Positions 36,486-48,740 of a DNA stretch of 64,000 nt are shown piece by piece. The notes under the pieces are model-generated. The model ran no database searches, had not been told where the DNA came from, and was given only the letters and a program-made list of their open reading frames with translations. The DNA lies in assembly GCA_028455995.1 (NCBI GenBank), contig JABELC010000002.1, positions 1,860,001-1,924,000 on the forward strand, read 5' to 3'. A program made the translations under genes and the position numbers. How positions within the stretch are numbered: the first letter of the stretch is position 1; each line of letters opens with the position of its first letter. Source of the DNA: Scleromitrula shiraiana (lineage: Eukaryota > Ascomycota > Leotiomycetes > Helotiales > Sclerotiniaceae).

Positions 36486-38437
36486 CTATGCAATCCAAAA
36501 CCAAATTTTCTCAAATACGTTTCTTGGGACCTGCTCAGGCCATTGTCCATCCTCTGCATCGAGCGCCGCCTTACCAGTGTAAATATCTGCATCAGCAGCA
36601 GAGATCCACTTGGTGCGCTTAAAGATCTTCCAAAAGAGGTAGAGAGCAAAGAAGATTGGAATACCAAGATAGGCCGTGAGAAAGCCTATTCAAGTTAGTA
36701 CCACCGTTATTGTGAATACGATTGGGAACACTTACTATTTATACTCCAGTGAGAGTGATGCTTGCCAACAAAGACATCAAAACCATTGAAAATAATGATC
36801 ATGGAGAAGAAAAACAACGATGCCCAGGCTGTATATGGCTGGAATTTACTCTTGAACACAAGTGTGTTTCTGTCGATACCTTGAGCTTTAAGTGCCTTGT
36901 AAAATTGAAGATAAGCTATGCAAATGCAGCACCATGTAAACAAGGAAGCAATGGTTGTCAAGTTCTGGAACCATTCAAAAGCAGTAGCTGCACCACCGTT
37001 GCTCACTGAGAGATATGTGAGACCGGCAATCGATAAAGTGACGAGAACAGACCAATATGGTACACCCGTCTTGCTGCAACGAAGAAGGAATTTAGGTGCT
37101 TGTCCGTTCTGAGCAAGTGCGAAGAGGTAACGAGACCCAGTGTACAAGAAGGCGTTGGCCGATGAGGATGCAGAGGTTAGAATCACAGCGTTGATAATTG
37201 ATGGAAGTACTTTGACACCTGCGTTTTGGATACCAATGACCCATGGGGAACGAGCGGCACCAGGTAAGCCCGCAGATTGAGCGCCGAGCAAGTTCTTGTC
37301 ACTGGCGGACACGAGAACGCCAATGGCCAAAGATCCAAGGATATAGAAGAACATGATACGCCAGAAAACTCTGCGGACGGCCTTCGGGATATTCTTACGA
37401 GGGTTTTCAGCTTCTCCTGCAGCAACGGCAACAAGTTCGACACCTCCGTAGGAGAAGGCAGCGTTGACGAGCGTAGAGAAAAGACCCAAAAATCTACCAG
37501 TGGAACCCTTGGAGTCATACTCTAACATTGCACCTCCATGCTTCCAGAAACGGAATCCGAGTCGGTCGTGGCGTGGGTTTCCGCCAAGATCTATGATGAA
37601 CGCCATAATAAGAAGCCCAACAATTGTTATAATCTTGATACTAGCGAAGATGAACTCAGCCTCTCCATAAATGGAGACAGCGAAGATGTTGAGGACAAGG
37701 ATGAGAACGATGATCAAAGAGATCCAGACCGCAACGTTGATATGTACAGCTCCTGGCCAATATTGTATAACGATCGAAGCGGCAGAAATTTCGGCACAGA
37801 GTGTGATCGCGTTGGAGTACCAGTTCTAAGCAATTTATCAAAATCAGTGATGAGCTCAAGATCCACGTCTCCTCTTGCTAGTAACATGGGAACACTATAT
37901 CTACTGAAGATAAAGATTGTAAAAAGGAAAAGTGGAAAGCTTACGTTCCATCCAACAGCAAATCCAAGAGCATCATCGCAGTAACGGGCACAGAACTGAG
38001 GGATTGCTCCAGGCAATGGTAACCAAGTTGCCATCTCACCCAAGCACTGCATCATAGCAAAGATAGCGATACCAGTAAGGCCATATCCCAAGAGTAAGGA
38101 GAGAGGACCGGCCTGTGTAAGCGCACTTCCGATACCCAAGAACAATCCAGTACCAATGGTACCACCGAGTGCAATGAATTGGATATGTCTCGATTTCAGT
38201 CTTAAAACATTCACAGTTAGCTTTGGATCGCGGGGATCTGTGTTTTGCATATGCGCCTTACCCTCTAGACACATAACCATATTCTTCTGCGGTTTCAATG
38301 TTTCCATAAAGTTCTCCGGCTTCAGCAAGGCGACCAGACTTGCTCTCGTGGCCAGTCGCTGGATCGATGAATTGAGGATGTGAATGACTGCCATTGTACG
38401 AGGGCGTCTCGTCGACGTTGTAATGCTCCTTCTCCAT
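36486..38437 (-). CDS. Amino-acid permease, yeast AAP (GAP1-like) family
   Basis: A plasma-membrane proton-coupled amino-acid transporter of the APC superfamily. Four exons, 38437-38262, 38200-37945, 37825-36736 and 36685-36486, are phase-consistent and give about 573 aa. The first intron is 61 nt with a GCTAACTG branch site; removing it joins EEYGYVSRG to LKSRHIQFIALGGTIGTG, exactly as in the family. The second join gives GWN-NWYSNAITLCAEISA. Twelve hydrophobic helices are apparent. The signature region FIALGGTIGTGLFLGIGSAL is in TM1, and YGGVELVAVAAGEAENPRKN is the conserved amino-acid-permease block. The cytoplasmic N-terminus (about 60 residues) and C-terminus (GKAALDAEDGQWPEQ, FEKIWFWIA) resemble those of broad-range permeases. 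Substrate specificity cannot be read from this. Confidence 0.93.
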
Positions 38438-39530
38438 TGTTGCGACTAGATTATTTATTGACGATGTCGTAACGGAAAGTAGGTTAGGAGATCGAGAAAA
38501 CGATTAGAGAAGAGGGGGGTAGCTACTATCTTTATACACTCCATCTACACCATGTGCACGAATGGTACACATCTCGGGCACAACCTGAGTCAATTAATCT
38601 TAGTGGTTCAACCTACCCTGCTTTTCTCAAAAGCGCCTTTGCACGCCCAAGATAGCTACAAGAAGGTGTTCCACTCCTCCTTCTGCACTTGCTGGGGTGG
38701 GTCATCATGAAAATCCAAGGGGGCCATGAACGGAGGTCCCGTACACATTATTCAATATCAAACCTAAGAATTACTAGTGGTCAATCATTATTGAAGGGGA
38801 CTCCCGTTATCAAAAGGAAATAAGCATGGGCTAAACCTTGCAGAACGCCACCAACAACGCTGCATCGACCCATGGCGAGTTTTCAATACATATTCCTCGA
38901 ACGTTCGGTAGGCTTGGTAAGGCAGGTCGCACAAAGTTACAAAGGCGCTGTAAATTACTGATGCCTTGAATGCCACTCACATCTGCGAGTTGCCAACAGA
39001 CGACTCGTTTAGGCATCCGCTTCAACCCGAATCTTTATACGGTATATACAGTTGGGGTATATCATTCAATTCACAGTCAACTATTGATTCGGGGAGGCCG
39101 TAATTTGGCTACGCTGTCAGGAAAATGATAACCTTAAATCTTCAGTGTTTGGTGATGAAATTGGGCAACATCAGATCTTTTGACATTAGGAATGTTACTG
39201 ATTCTCAGATACGACGAAGTTTGACCAATCACCACATTGCAGATGTTATATATTGCTAGGGCGGCTGATAAGCTGACTGTGAGGATTCAAGGTTTGACCA
39301 ATTATTGCACAGCGAGGGGTCAGGCCGGCCGGGACAATTTACTGGATCCTGTGGTGGATCCATTTGTGGAGAATCTGAACACCATATCTTTCGACCCTAA
39401 GGGACTCAAGATCGAGTTCCTCAAAATGTCATGTCAGATCAATAGACCTGTTATCTCAAAGGATGTAGGTAAGCTAAAAAGGACTAAAGATCCCTTGTTT
39501 GATACCTTCTACACTAAAGGGGAATGAATG

Positions 39531-39557
39531 TTCCCATAATTCCCATAATTCCCATAA
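39531..39557. repeat. Three copies of a 9-bp unit (TTCCCATAA)
   Basis: Three perfect tandem copies with no interruption. Confidence 0.8.
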
Positions 39558-40379
39558 TGACATTCTACTTCCGTCTAACCTTCCGTTGTCTTTAAATGAG
39601 AAAAGCCATCAGCCGGACTACATTCAATTACACACAAGCAGCGATACTCGTCCCACCAGAATGGGCAGACAGAAAACACGAGTACCAAGCAACATTATTA
39701 GTTCCGGTCCTTGTAACCTGAGAAGGTAACATTGCATTCTGCAGATACAATCACGCCCACTCACTGAACAAGGCAAGCTTCTGGAAGAATGCACCGAAGG
39801 CTACTCTATCGTGTTGTTGTTTCCGTGGCAATATTATTAACCCGGTTTAGCGAGTGTAATGGGGATTAGCGTTTCCCCCATTATTAGTTGTGCGATAAGG
39901 ACTTATTAACGCCTTCATCCTTTACAATCTTATTACATACATAGATTTCCAATCAGCATCTCTTATGATTATGAGCATGAGCATGACGATTCCTAAAATG
40001 CGATCGATACACCACATATTTTGGTAGAAGAAAGAAATAATTCACATCTAGCTTCTAGAAAGATATATTAACGTCTCTCTACCTAGGTAATTTTACATGT
40101 TTACAAGTTTACAAGATGACATGTTTACATGATATTCTAATAAATTTGAATTATATAAGTTAATAAAGGGAAAACTCAACTGTTATATTAGTATGTTAAA
40201 TCACTCGGATATCCAATCCACTCATTAACCAAATATCTTTCTTATCTTCCCATTCTCCATTCAACACAACACAGACCAACCAACAACAGTCCAGACCACA
40301 CGGCCAGAACAAAAACCCCAAAAAAAATAATCTCAATCTCATTCTAGTATTTCTCAAATAGGAAGGTCTTTATGAAGGC

Positions 40380-40406
40380 AATTCCAATTCCAATTCCAAT
40401 TCCAAT
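40380..40406. repeat. (AATTCC)n hexanucleotide repeat
   Basis: Between four and five perfect copies in a row, in AT-rich spacer. Confidence 0.8.
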
Positions 40407-40550
40407 TGCGATTGCCATTCTCATTATTCCTTTCCTCAATTTTATGAAATCACGACATCTTTTCTCTTTGGGCACCATCAAATAAATGTATGTCATAATA
40501 TGTGCATATAAATGCATCATATATTTTATACAGTAAACTAATACATAATA

Positions 40551-40597
40551 CATACTACATACTACATACTACATACTACAAACTACAAACTATATAC
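40551..40597. repeat. (CATACTA)n 7-bp repeat
   Basis: About five perfect copies, followed by variant CAAACTA copies. Confidence 0.8.
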
Positions 40598-40660
40598 TAT
40601 ACTACTCACTCAAACATCATAGAGATGATTAAAAGCGGAGAAATTACCATACATACACGC

Positions 40661-40717
40661 GTGTGTACCGTGTACCGTGTACCGTGTACTGTATTGTATT
40701 GTATTGTATTGTATTGA
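40661..40717. repeat. (GTACCGT)n 7-bp repeat passing into (TATTG)n
   Basis: Three to four copies of the 7-bp unit change directly into about five copies of a TATTG pentamer, so two repeat types abut. Confidence 0.8.
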
Positions 40718-40939
40718 ATGTACTACATACAATAAGTAATTTTCCGTGCTATAGCCAGAGTCGAAGTGGCTGGTCGGGAGTGGATATTCAACTTGAAAGT
40801 GGATAGATAGGTATAGATAGAGCAGTCATGCCATGTTGGGTTGGGTCCCGCCACTGCCATGTAGATAAGCGTGTTCACGTTATCTTGTATTTAAGACACT
40901 CAGGAGTTGACTCGGGACTGACTCGATAAGAATGTTTGA

Positions 40940-41735
40940 AGTATACTAGTAGTAATAACGTATTATAATGTATAACGTTATGATAATATAGAAAAATTAT
41001 TGGTTTTTTATCTTGATATTCTAAATTATAATAATATAATATCATGATACTACTACTAGTAGTAGTATATAGTAATCATCAAAAAATCATTTTTATATAT
41101 TAATACTAGTAGTAGTAGTAGTACTACTAGTAGTAACTTAATCAATTATAAAAAACTTCAATTATAACTATTACTAAATAATTTATTAATATTATATTTT
41201 AAAAAATTATTAATTCATCGATTTGTTTATTGTTATATTCAAGTCATAATCAAAAACGCTTAAACTTTTCAACAAATTTCAAATAAAAAGTTAAAGATTA
41301 TTATTAATCAAAATGTTTTCTATTATATAACTTGAAGATACTAGTAGTAGTACTCAGGCTACTAGTAGTATATGGAAGAGTTTGAGGATGAGATAATGTT
41401 CACGCATACTACTAGTAGTAACCTCACATCGCCGCGGCAATAACGAAACAAAAGCTCAAAGCGGAATTTCATCATTCATTAGTGTTTTCGCAATTTGAAG
41501 AAAATATAAATCATCGAATACTAGTAATGAATAGAGTTTAATTCTTTTACTACTAGTAGTAAGTAGAAGAAAGAGAAAGTCTATTATAAACTTGAGAATC
41601 TACTAGTAGTTACTAGTATACATATGTTAACTTTGTAATTGATTTAGAATATATATTGTACATTACTAGTAATTCAGGTTACAATAACTTGAATAAATCA
41701 AGTTAAATCAATTCTTAAAGAAGTTACTAGTAGAT
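40940..41735. repeat. Cluster of ACTAGT-centred palindromes in an AT-rich tract
   Basis: The 6-mer ACTAGT occurs 13 times, starting at 40945, 41055, 41105, 41126, 41340, 41361, 41411, 41520, 41552, 41602, 41612, 41665 and 41726. Most copies continue as ACTAGTAGT and several form longer inverted repeats. The best, 41047-41068, is a perfect 22-bp palindrome built from TAC triplets on the left and GTA/TAG triplets on the right. By chance about 0.2 copies would be expected in this length. The copies are dispersed, not in tandem, and the sequence between them differs, so this is a family of short self-complementary elements rather than a microsatellite. Confidence 0.85.
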
Positions 41736-43689
41736 TAATTTTTAATTTAATATTGATTTTTAAAAATTTATATCATACAAAGGTGAAATAAAGTAAGATA
41801 AGATTATATAATTATATTATGTGATAATATAACAAATTTTTATTTTTATTTATTTTGATAGTATCATGCAATTAGATTAGATTAGATCTATTTTAAAGTT
41901 TAATTCTAAGTCGATTAAGCTTTATGGATCCTATTGCGGCGTAACTCTTGAGTTTGTTTAGCAATATCTTATATTCATATTGTACATGTACATGGTTTAT
42001 TATCATTCCCTTTTCATTTTATATTTACGTACAGAAGTACCATCGATCATCATGATCTTGATTCTCATTATTTTCATAAGAACGCTTTCCTTTACAGACA
42101 CTTCTTCTAATCATTTCTCTAACTTCCATCTTACATTCGTATTTTCCCTCTATTCGACATGTTTTCTCCAAAGCAAGGCCTGGATTCCGCGTAACTTACT
42201 TTGCTCACTTCTCTTTGCCACTCACTTCTTACTTTTTGCCTCCCTCGTACTCATTTTGTTTGCCGTACCTACCCATTCTTACCTGTACAGGTGATTCGCC
42301 ATTCAAGATGAGCAGTCAGACATTACTGGCATTTGAATCACTCACAGCACCCCAAATCTAGTCTAGCATCTACGTAACACAACGTAAGCACTAGGTTAGA
42401 TTTCCATATCGTCGTATAATATCATCCATATCATCTTTAGTCTGGATGAGGGTTCAGATTCCCCTTCCCAGTCTTATGTTAATTCGAGACGAGATGCTTG
42501 GTTTATTTTCACATGGCATGGGGAGGTTTACAGGGGTTTGTTACAATGAGCCGCCGCGGATTTCGATGCCTGTATATTTGTGTAGTACTTCACAAATTAT
42601 GGACTTTGGAATTGATCAAGTGTTGAATCCATTCATTAAAACTTCACTCAGTCTCATAATCAGGAGTTATCAAGTGAAGGGGAGTTTTATTTTTGATATA
42701 ATACTCTGTCTACCCTGTTTTGTAGCAATCCCACGATAAACTTCATGCTAGAGAAACCACATATCTATCTAATTTAAGATTCGGATCTCGTAACTATTTA
42801 CTTTCATGATAAATATATATGTATGTTCTCTCGTCCAAAGAAAACTATGTGTTAAATGGAATGCCAAGGTCAAATATGTATTCAACCAGCTCCAAAGTAT
42901 TGCATCTAGTTGTTAAACTGGAACAGGATATGGCATCTTGTCAAGCAGAACAGCTTCTTGTCATATCATTTACTGCATTTAACGACCGCCAATAACCGAA
43001 GTGTACGTACCTAGCTATCCCTAGATTGTACTGTCACATTCTTGCTTCTCAAGAACAATATCAAACCTCAATACGATATACATGTATGCAAATTGAAAAC
43101 CAACGAAGTAAATGCAATGATTATCAGATACTAATACACTAGAGCAACTTTTAACAGTAACCGGGATCATCAAAGTTCAATCCCTCTTCTGGTCCGTTCA
43201 GCAGTGTTTTACTCATCTAGTCAGCATGCTGCGAAGCTACAAACTCTCGATATACAATCCCGAAAATATCAACAATAGAAGCAACCCAACCCAACGATGG
43301 CACGTATGGAAACAAAGGTAACTTCCAAAGTAAAGTAGGTTTCTAAGATTAACCTTGCAAACAACAGCAGATTACTGGAATCAAATAACATACCACTGGC
43401 GAGCTAATCTATTTTCTAATATCTGTTCAAAAGTCAAACGTGTTTAAGGATATTTTCAACAAAATCCTTCCTAAATCTTGGCTTAAAATATAGATGTTCA
43501 AGTACCTTTGATACAAGTTTACTTTGAACATTTATAAAATATAGATATCGTGCTATCAGGTGCATACAAGTAATGCCACGTGAACTAGATGGACGTTCAA
43601 AATTTCAAAGTCTCGTCACACTATGGTTGGTATTGAAACATCAGAGTTGAGGGGAGAAAAACAACGCAGAGTAAAATTTCCTATCTTCC

Positions 43690-43732
43690 AATCTAATCTA
43701 ATCTAATCCAATCCAATCCAATCTAATCTAAG
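43690..43732. repeat. (AATCT)n/(AATCC)n pentanucleotide repeat
   Basis: A block of about eight pentamers, with AATCT copies flanking AATCC copies, in the 3' flank of the calpain gene. Confidence 0.8.
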
Positions 43733-43970
43733 AAAGCCCATCCAGATGTATCACCCAACCCAGCCCATCTCGATATGTCCAAATCAGTCCATTCCCATTT
43801 CCACATCATCTAGAAAATCATTATTTGTATATCCAATATACTGAATCGATGAATCCGCCCATTAGAACTCCAATCCGATCCATCGCCAAGAAAAACATCG
43901 CGTCCAAAATCAACTCATTAGCCTGAGGTAACGTAACCATACCCAAACGCCCAAAATCTAGATGATGAAT

Positions 43971-46900
43971 CTAAACGATGACAAGTGATGAGCTTTCCGA
44001 ATCTTCATCTTTCTTGGTCTCAACTTCGACCTCTATGCTTCCATCGACTGACTTCTCTTCTTCGACTGACTTCTCTTCTTCGACTGACTTGTCCTCTTCC
44101 ACTGACTTGTCCTCTTCGACTGACTTGTCCTCTTCGACTGACTTCTCCTCGTCGGCTGACTTCTCTTCTTCGACTGACTTCTCTTCTTCGACTGGCTTCT
44201 CTTCTTCGACTGGCTTCTCTTCTTCGACTGAATTCTCCTCTTCAACTGACTTCTCCTCTTCGTTAATCAGAGAGCTTTCCTTGTCTTCGGATTTCATAAC
44301 ACCTCCCGTCTTATTCTTTTCGACTTCTGTGTCAGTCTCAATCTTCTTATCTTCAACTTTATCCGCTTCGTTTGTCTCAGGCTCTGCTTTCTCCATCTCC
44401 CCATCAGGACTTGGTGGCTCTACCGCCTTATCCGCCGCATCAGCCGCCGAATCGTCAACGTCCAACTTTTTCTCTCCGACTTCCATTGGATCTTCATCAT
44501 CAGAATCACTACCACTCTCTTCTCCATATGCATTCTTCTTTTTCTTCGCCGGCTCCTCCCACTTCTTACATCTCTGAACCCTCACGCTCACGGGGCTCTC
44601 TTTGCTGTAAACCCGAAGTCCTACAACTACGACTGCGTTCCATGGATCTTTCTCAAACTCATCTTCTTCTTCCTCTTCTTCCTTAGAGGATGATTTGGTT
44701 ACAGGTATTTTCTTCGCGGCCTCGATTGCGTCATCGATGGCGCCGACGGTTATGTCAGAGACATCAGACGTGATGGATTCGAGATCGGAATCATCGTAGT
44801 CAAGATCATCGATGGGTGGAGGAAGAGGAGCAGCCGGTTTGGGAATGGGCGATTTGATGGTGGTATCAATCTGTGGGGTTGGTGTGGTTTCAATGGTTAT
44901 CGACTTTATTTCGATGACCTTATCATCTGGCTTGATTTCCTTTGGTATGGACTTCTTATCGTCACCTTCCTTCGTAGAATCCGTGGTTGTTTCTGGGATT
45001 GTGGCAGATGGAGTAGTTGCAGCAGTAACTTTGGGTCTATCGGTGGTTGCTACCTCTGGTGTCTTGTTCTCGGTATCACCAGTTTTAACCTCGGTCGAGA
45101 CTTCGATCTTAGCAATTTTTGCCTCTTCAGGTTTTGCTTCCTTGCCATCAGTCTCTCCATCTTTAGCTTCTTGAGCTGCTTTCTTCTTCGCTTCTTCCTC
45201 CGCCTTCTTCTTGGCATCATCTTCTGCCGCCTTCTTGGCTTCTTCAGCTGCTGCTTTGGCCGCTGCCTGTTTAGCTTCCTTTTTGGCTTTCTTCGCTTTG
45301 GTCTTAGCCATCCGCTTGATTTTTTGGGCTTGTTGTTTTCGTTTCTCCTTGTTACCATTGTGTACTCTCTTCTTCTTTTCCTTCATCATTTTATCTTTGA
45401 ACTCCTTTCTAATCTTCTCTTTCTTCTTTTCCTCTGCTTCCTTCCTAGCCTTTTTCTCCTCGGGAGTCTCAACAATGACTCCTTTGGCATGAGCTAAATC
45501 ATAGGAAAGACCGATTCGAGAAAGTTTATCGCGGCGTTCCTTTGCGTTGTTTCTGACGACATTCTCTACTGGCAGAGAACTACTAACTTTGGAAGCCGTG
45601 ACTTTCATAAGAACATCGTACTCGCCGGCTGGCAATTCCAATTCTGCTGTCACCGAACGACACATCCAGTAGTTGCCGTGACTTCGGACAATATAATCTT
45701 GCTCGCCTGCTTTGTGAATACGGAACGAAAGTTCAAATCGATATTGACCTCTGAGACCACGAAAATAACGAGAATCAAGCTATGCTGATATTAGTCGTGT
45801 CACTGTTTAAAAACGAGTGGGACTTACTTGAGAGAGAACAATCGTGACTGGAGCAGCCTGATCAAGTTTGAATGTGAACTTGGTGTCATGATAATTGACA
45901 GTCCATGGAACCTCGAGAGAAGTCCATTGTTGCGTTACTTTCCACTCGTCGGTAAACAACCTAGTTCGATCGAAAGTGTCATATTTCTTCAAAAGGTCAT
46001 CATAGGACATCCAGAAGGAGCCATCATCTCCGAAGCGATGATCCAACTTTTTCATCCATTCTGGTGTCCACTCTTTGCTACCGTCACCTGTCATGAATTA
46101 GCATTTACGGTTCAGAAACTAGCGTGACAACGATTAACATACTCCATGCGCCTTTCCATTCACCTTTCCCCCACGGATTTCTCAACAGGACAAGTCTTTG
46201 CCCATCAATTTCTACAGCTCGAAGAATCGAATATGCATGACCTTCGTAAATTCCCTTTCGATAACCACGACCCATAAAGATTCCAGCAGCACACCCAAAT
46301 AGAAAATCCTTGTTAACCTTGAGTAGTTCCTCTTTCCAAAAGTATTCTTTGTCAAGGATATCTGTGCTGAATATTTCGGTTGTGACTCCACCGGTGAGGT
46401 CTTCAAGGCCTTCACCAGTGTGTCCTCCTTCGATCGCAGCATAATCCTAAGGCATGTTAGCACTCGATCGTCAGACTCGCCGCAGCTATTAAACTTACAC
46501 CATGAGCTTTAGCATATGCTTTCTCAAGTAAGGGTAGCCATGTCTCATTTGGATCTTCACACTGCGCAAAGTACAGTGCGCCAGAGTTACTCTGGTAAAG
46601 TTTGCGGTAATCTTCCTCGGAGTTGATGCGCTGTCGATCCTCAATCAAATAACGCTCGATCCAACTTTCATCGTAATCGGGCTTGGTAAGATAGAGTTTG
46701 TCATCGATGATCTCAGAGCGCCATTCTCCATCTCGATGAAAGACGAAACCATAAACTCCAATCTGTTCATCCCTAGCAACACAAACTTTCTCAATCAAGC
46801 CAGGCTTATTTCCGAGAGTACAAAGAGCCGCCATGAACCAACAATCACCATCTCGTCCTTGTCTAATATCGTTCGCACTTGCGGAATTGACATAGAACTG

Positions 46901-47561
46901 GGGGTTATCAAAGATATCCCCAACCCGTTTAACGGAGCCTGGGGTGAAAATCCGTCCGGATCTATCGCTAGTATTCCCGAGCATCCGAAGGCAATCCTCT
47001 GTTCCCCACTTTAGATCAAACTCAATGTCAAAGTGTGGATCACGGTATTTTTGATTTACTCGACGACATTCCTTGACGATCTTGTTGACCTTTGCTCTGC
47101 AGATAGCTGCTGCTTCTTCATAAGAAGCAACAGCATTCTGATCCTTTCTAACCTTATTCGATGCCTTTTCGCTGGCTTTTTGGGTATAGAGATTATTGGG
47201 TAGGACGGTCCATGCTAAATAGCGGGGTTAGCTTAACATGCGTATTTGTTACAATTAGAGATTGAAGACTACCATTTCCTGGAGTTTTACTCTTGAATTT
47301 GCCCCAGAATTCATCAATAGCATCCTGAGGTGATTGATGTTTGGCCTTTTTAACATCTGCTGCAGGTACAAAAACTATGTTCCCTCCTGAACCTCCTTTG
47401 AATATGATTCGGTCGTTATCGTCAGAATCATCGTCAGAATCATCGTCAGAAGAAGAAGAATCGTCACCCAAGTCACATTCTGCGGGAGCTACAGGCGGAA
47501 CGAAAGTCTTGTTTCCTTTCGTCTTGTTCCTTGTACCAGGAGCTCCAATAGCGACCGACAT
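43971..47561 (-). CDS. Calpain-type cysteine protease with a long charged repeat tail
   Basis: Five exons, 47561-47273, 47214-46499, 46446-46143, 46087-45828 and 45779-43971, are phase-consistent and give about 1125 aa. The CysPc protease core has its full catalytic triad: Cys221 in QGRDGDCWFMAAL, His405 in GIYEGHAYSILRAVE and Asn425 in LLRNPWGKGEWKGAW. An acidic N-terminal segment (DDSSSSDDDSDDDSDDND) and a helical segment (ASYEEAAAICRAKVNKIVKE) precede it. A C2-like/calpain domain III follows (VTIVLSQ-LDSRYFRGLRGQYRFELSF, ELELPAGEYDVLMKV). From about residue 630 the rest is low complexity: Lys/Ala/Glu-rich helix (EEAKKKAEEEAKKKAAQEAK), Pro/Thr/Asp-rich linker, and a terminal array of 7-residue KSVEEE-type repeats. 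It is cytosolic by lack of signal peptide. It is not the PalB/Rim13 type, whose C-terminal domains are absent. Calcium dependence is unknown. Confidence 0.92.
44036..44262. repeat. 21-bp coding tandem repeat in the calpain gene
   Basis: About ten units of 21 bp (GACTGACTTCTCTTCTTC-like on the plus strand) encode EEEKSVE/EEDKSVE/EEEKPVE heptads on the minus strand. Copies differ mainly by synonymous or conservative changes, and the unit is a multiple of 3, so copy-number change keeps the frame. Confidence 0.9.
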
Positions 47562-48740
47562 TTTTGTAATATCGTTGACTGGTTACCTACCTTGTGCTGT
47601 CGATTGAGCTTCTTGAGGATGGGAGAGTAATTGTTGACTGGAGAGCAGGTCGTGTCGACTGTCGATTGGGGTGGTTTTGAGGCCAGGCAGGTTGTCTACT
47701 TGAGACAAGGCTGGCTGGCTTGACTGCCGACTTTCGATCGGGTGATTTGATACCCAGTGAATTGGGAAGTTGGTATGATACACTGGCTTTGAAGATGGCA
47801 AGAGAAAAGAAAGTGAATGAAGGATTAATGAAAGAGAGGAGAAGAGCTGAAGAAGCAGTAGATGTTATATCCATTGTACGACGTCCAGCGCCTCCACCAA
47901 GAGTCAGAGATGCAATAATTTGTTGGCCGCTTACCTTCCATGTCGGCGGCTGAAGATTTCTCATCTTCAACTGGCGACAAGATCATATTGAATACTTACG
48001 ATAACCAATAACCATAGCCGGTATATATGCATGTGCAAGGTGGGACTGCGGCGTGTTTGGTAATTGTGACGATGTCGTCCAATCCAGCGGGGTATGAATA
48101 GGTAACACTGGTAGTGGTAATCAAATATGATCAAATCATGATGTAGATTTGTATGTGACTAATCTTTGCAATGCGTGTACATCCGCTCATACTCGGCCGG
48201 GGAATAAATCCTGGAGGCCCACCGTGAGGCCGTCTGCTGCGCATGCTTACATTTGTGCCACCATGCAAAAATTGAGCCTCGGCCTGTCCTATGAAGGGAA
48301 TAAAAAAGCGAGAAAAAAAAAGAGGATATACTTTTACAAAGTTTATTAGGAAGATAGAGTGCCGGTATCGATTATCAACTAGGTCTGTCTCAAAGTTCTA
48401 CATAGATACGCTAGATAGAGAAAGATAGTTATCTAATCATGTATGACGTGGGGTACGGCCGTGGGTCGCGTGCACTTTCCCAACTCAGACTAGAATTTCT
48501 GAACTATCATATATACCATTATACCGTTGGTTTATCAGTATCTCATCCAATCTTCCATCTGTCCACGGGTTTGCTCACACTATTGATAATCTATCCAATA
48601 GTAGTTATCGTTGAAACTAGTAGGTTTCAGATTCTTTGAGGTATAAATCTTTCTCCATTCTTCAATTACGTGCACATACCCCTACCAACACAGAACCAAC
48701 ATACAACTACCGGTAAAAAATTTCAAGAGATTATACAATT
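47562..48740. promoter_or_regulatory. 1.2-kb divergent intergenic region
   Basis: This lies between the start codons of the calpain (-) and the ureohydrolase (+). ORFs at 47583-47970 on both strands are short and have no recognisable features. A purine-rich stretch is near 48300-48330. Nothing else notable is seen. Confidence 0.45.

Larger units (their letters stand above)
38438..43970. other. 5.5-kb gene-free region with an extremely AT-rich core
   Basis: The right-hand end of 38438-38700 should be the permease promoter. Further on are several simple repeats (39531-39557, 40380-40406, 40551-40597, 40661-40717, 43690-43732) and, from about 40930 to 41880, a very AT-rich tract studded with ACTAGT palindromes (separate entry). 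Plus-strand ORFs at 39237-39527, 41980-42294 and 42446-42739 were examined; none has a domain, splice logic or codon pattern that I would defend. The last part, 43000-43970, should include the calpain 3'UTR. This is the largest gene-free stretch of the window. Confidence 0.5.

Noticed and set aside
39237..39527. 96-codon plus-strand ORF
   Set aside because: No family resemblance or flanking exon; lies in a gene-free AT-rich region.
41980..42294. 104-codon hydrophobic plus-strand ORF
   Set aside because: The hydrophobic character follows from T-rich DNA; no start context or conserved motif.
43978..44577. 199-codon plus-strand ORF of Ser/Thr repeats
   Set aside because: It is the antisense of the calpain repeat tail, which is supported by splicing and domains.
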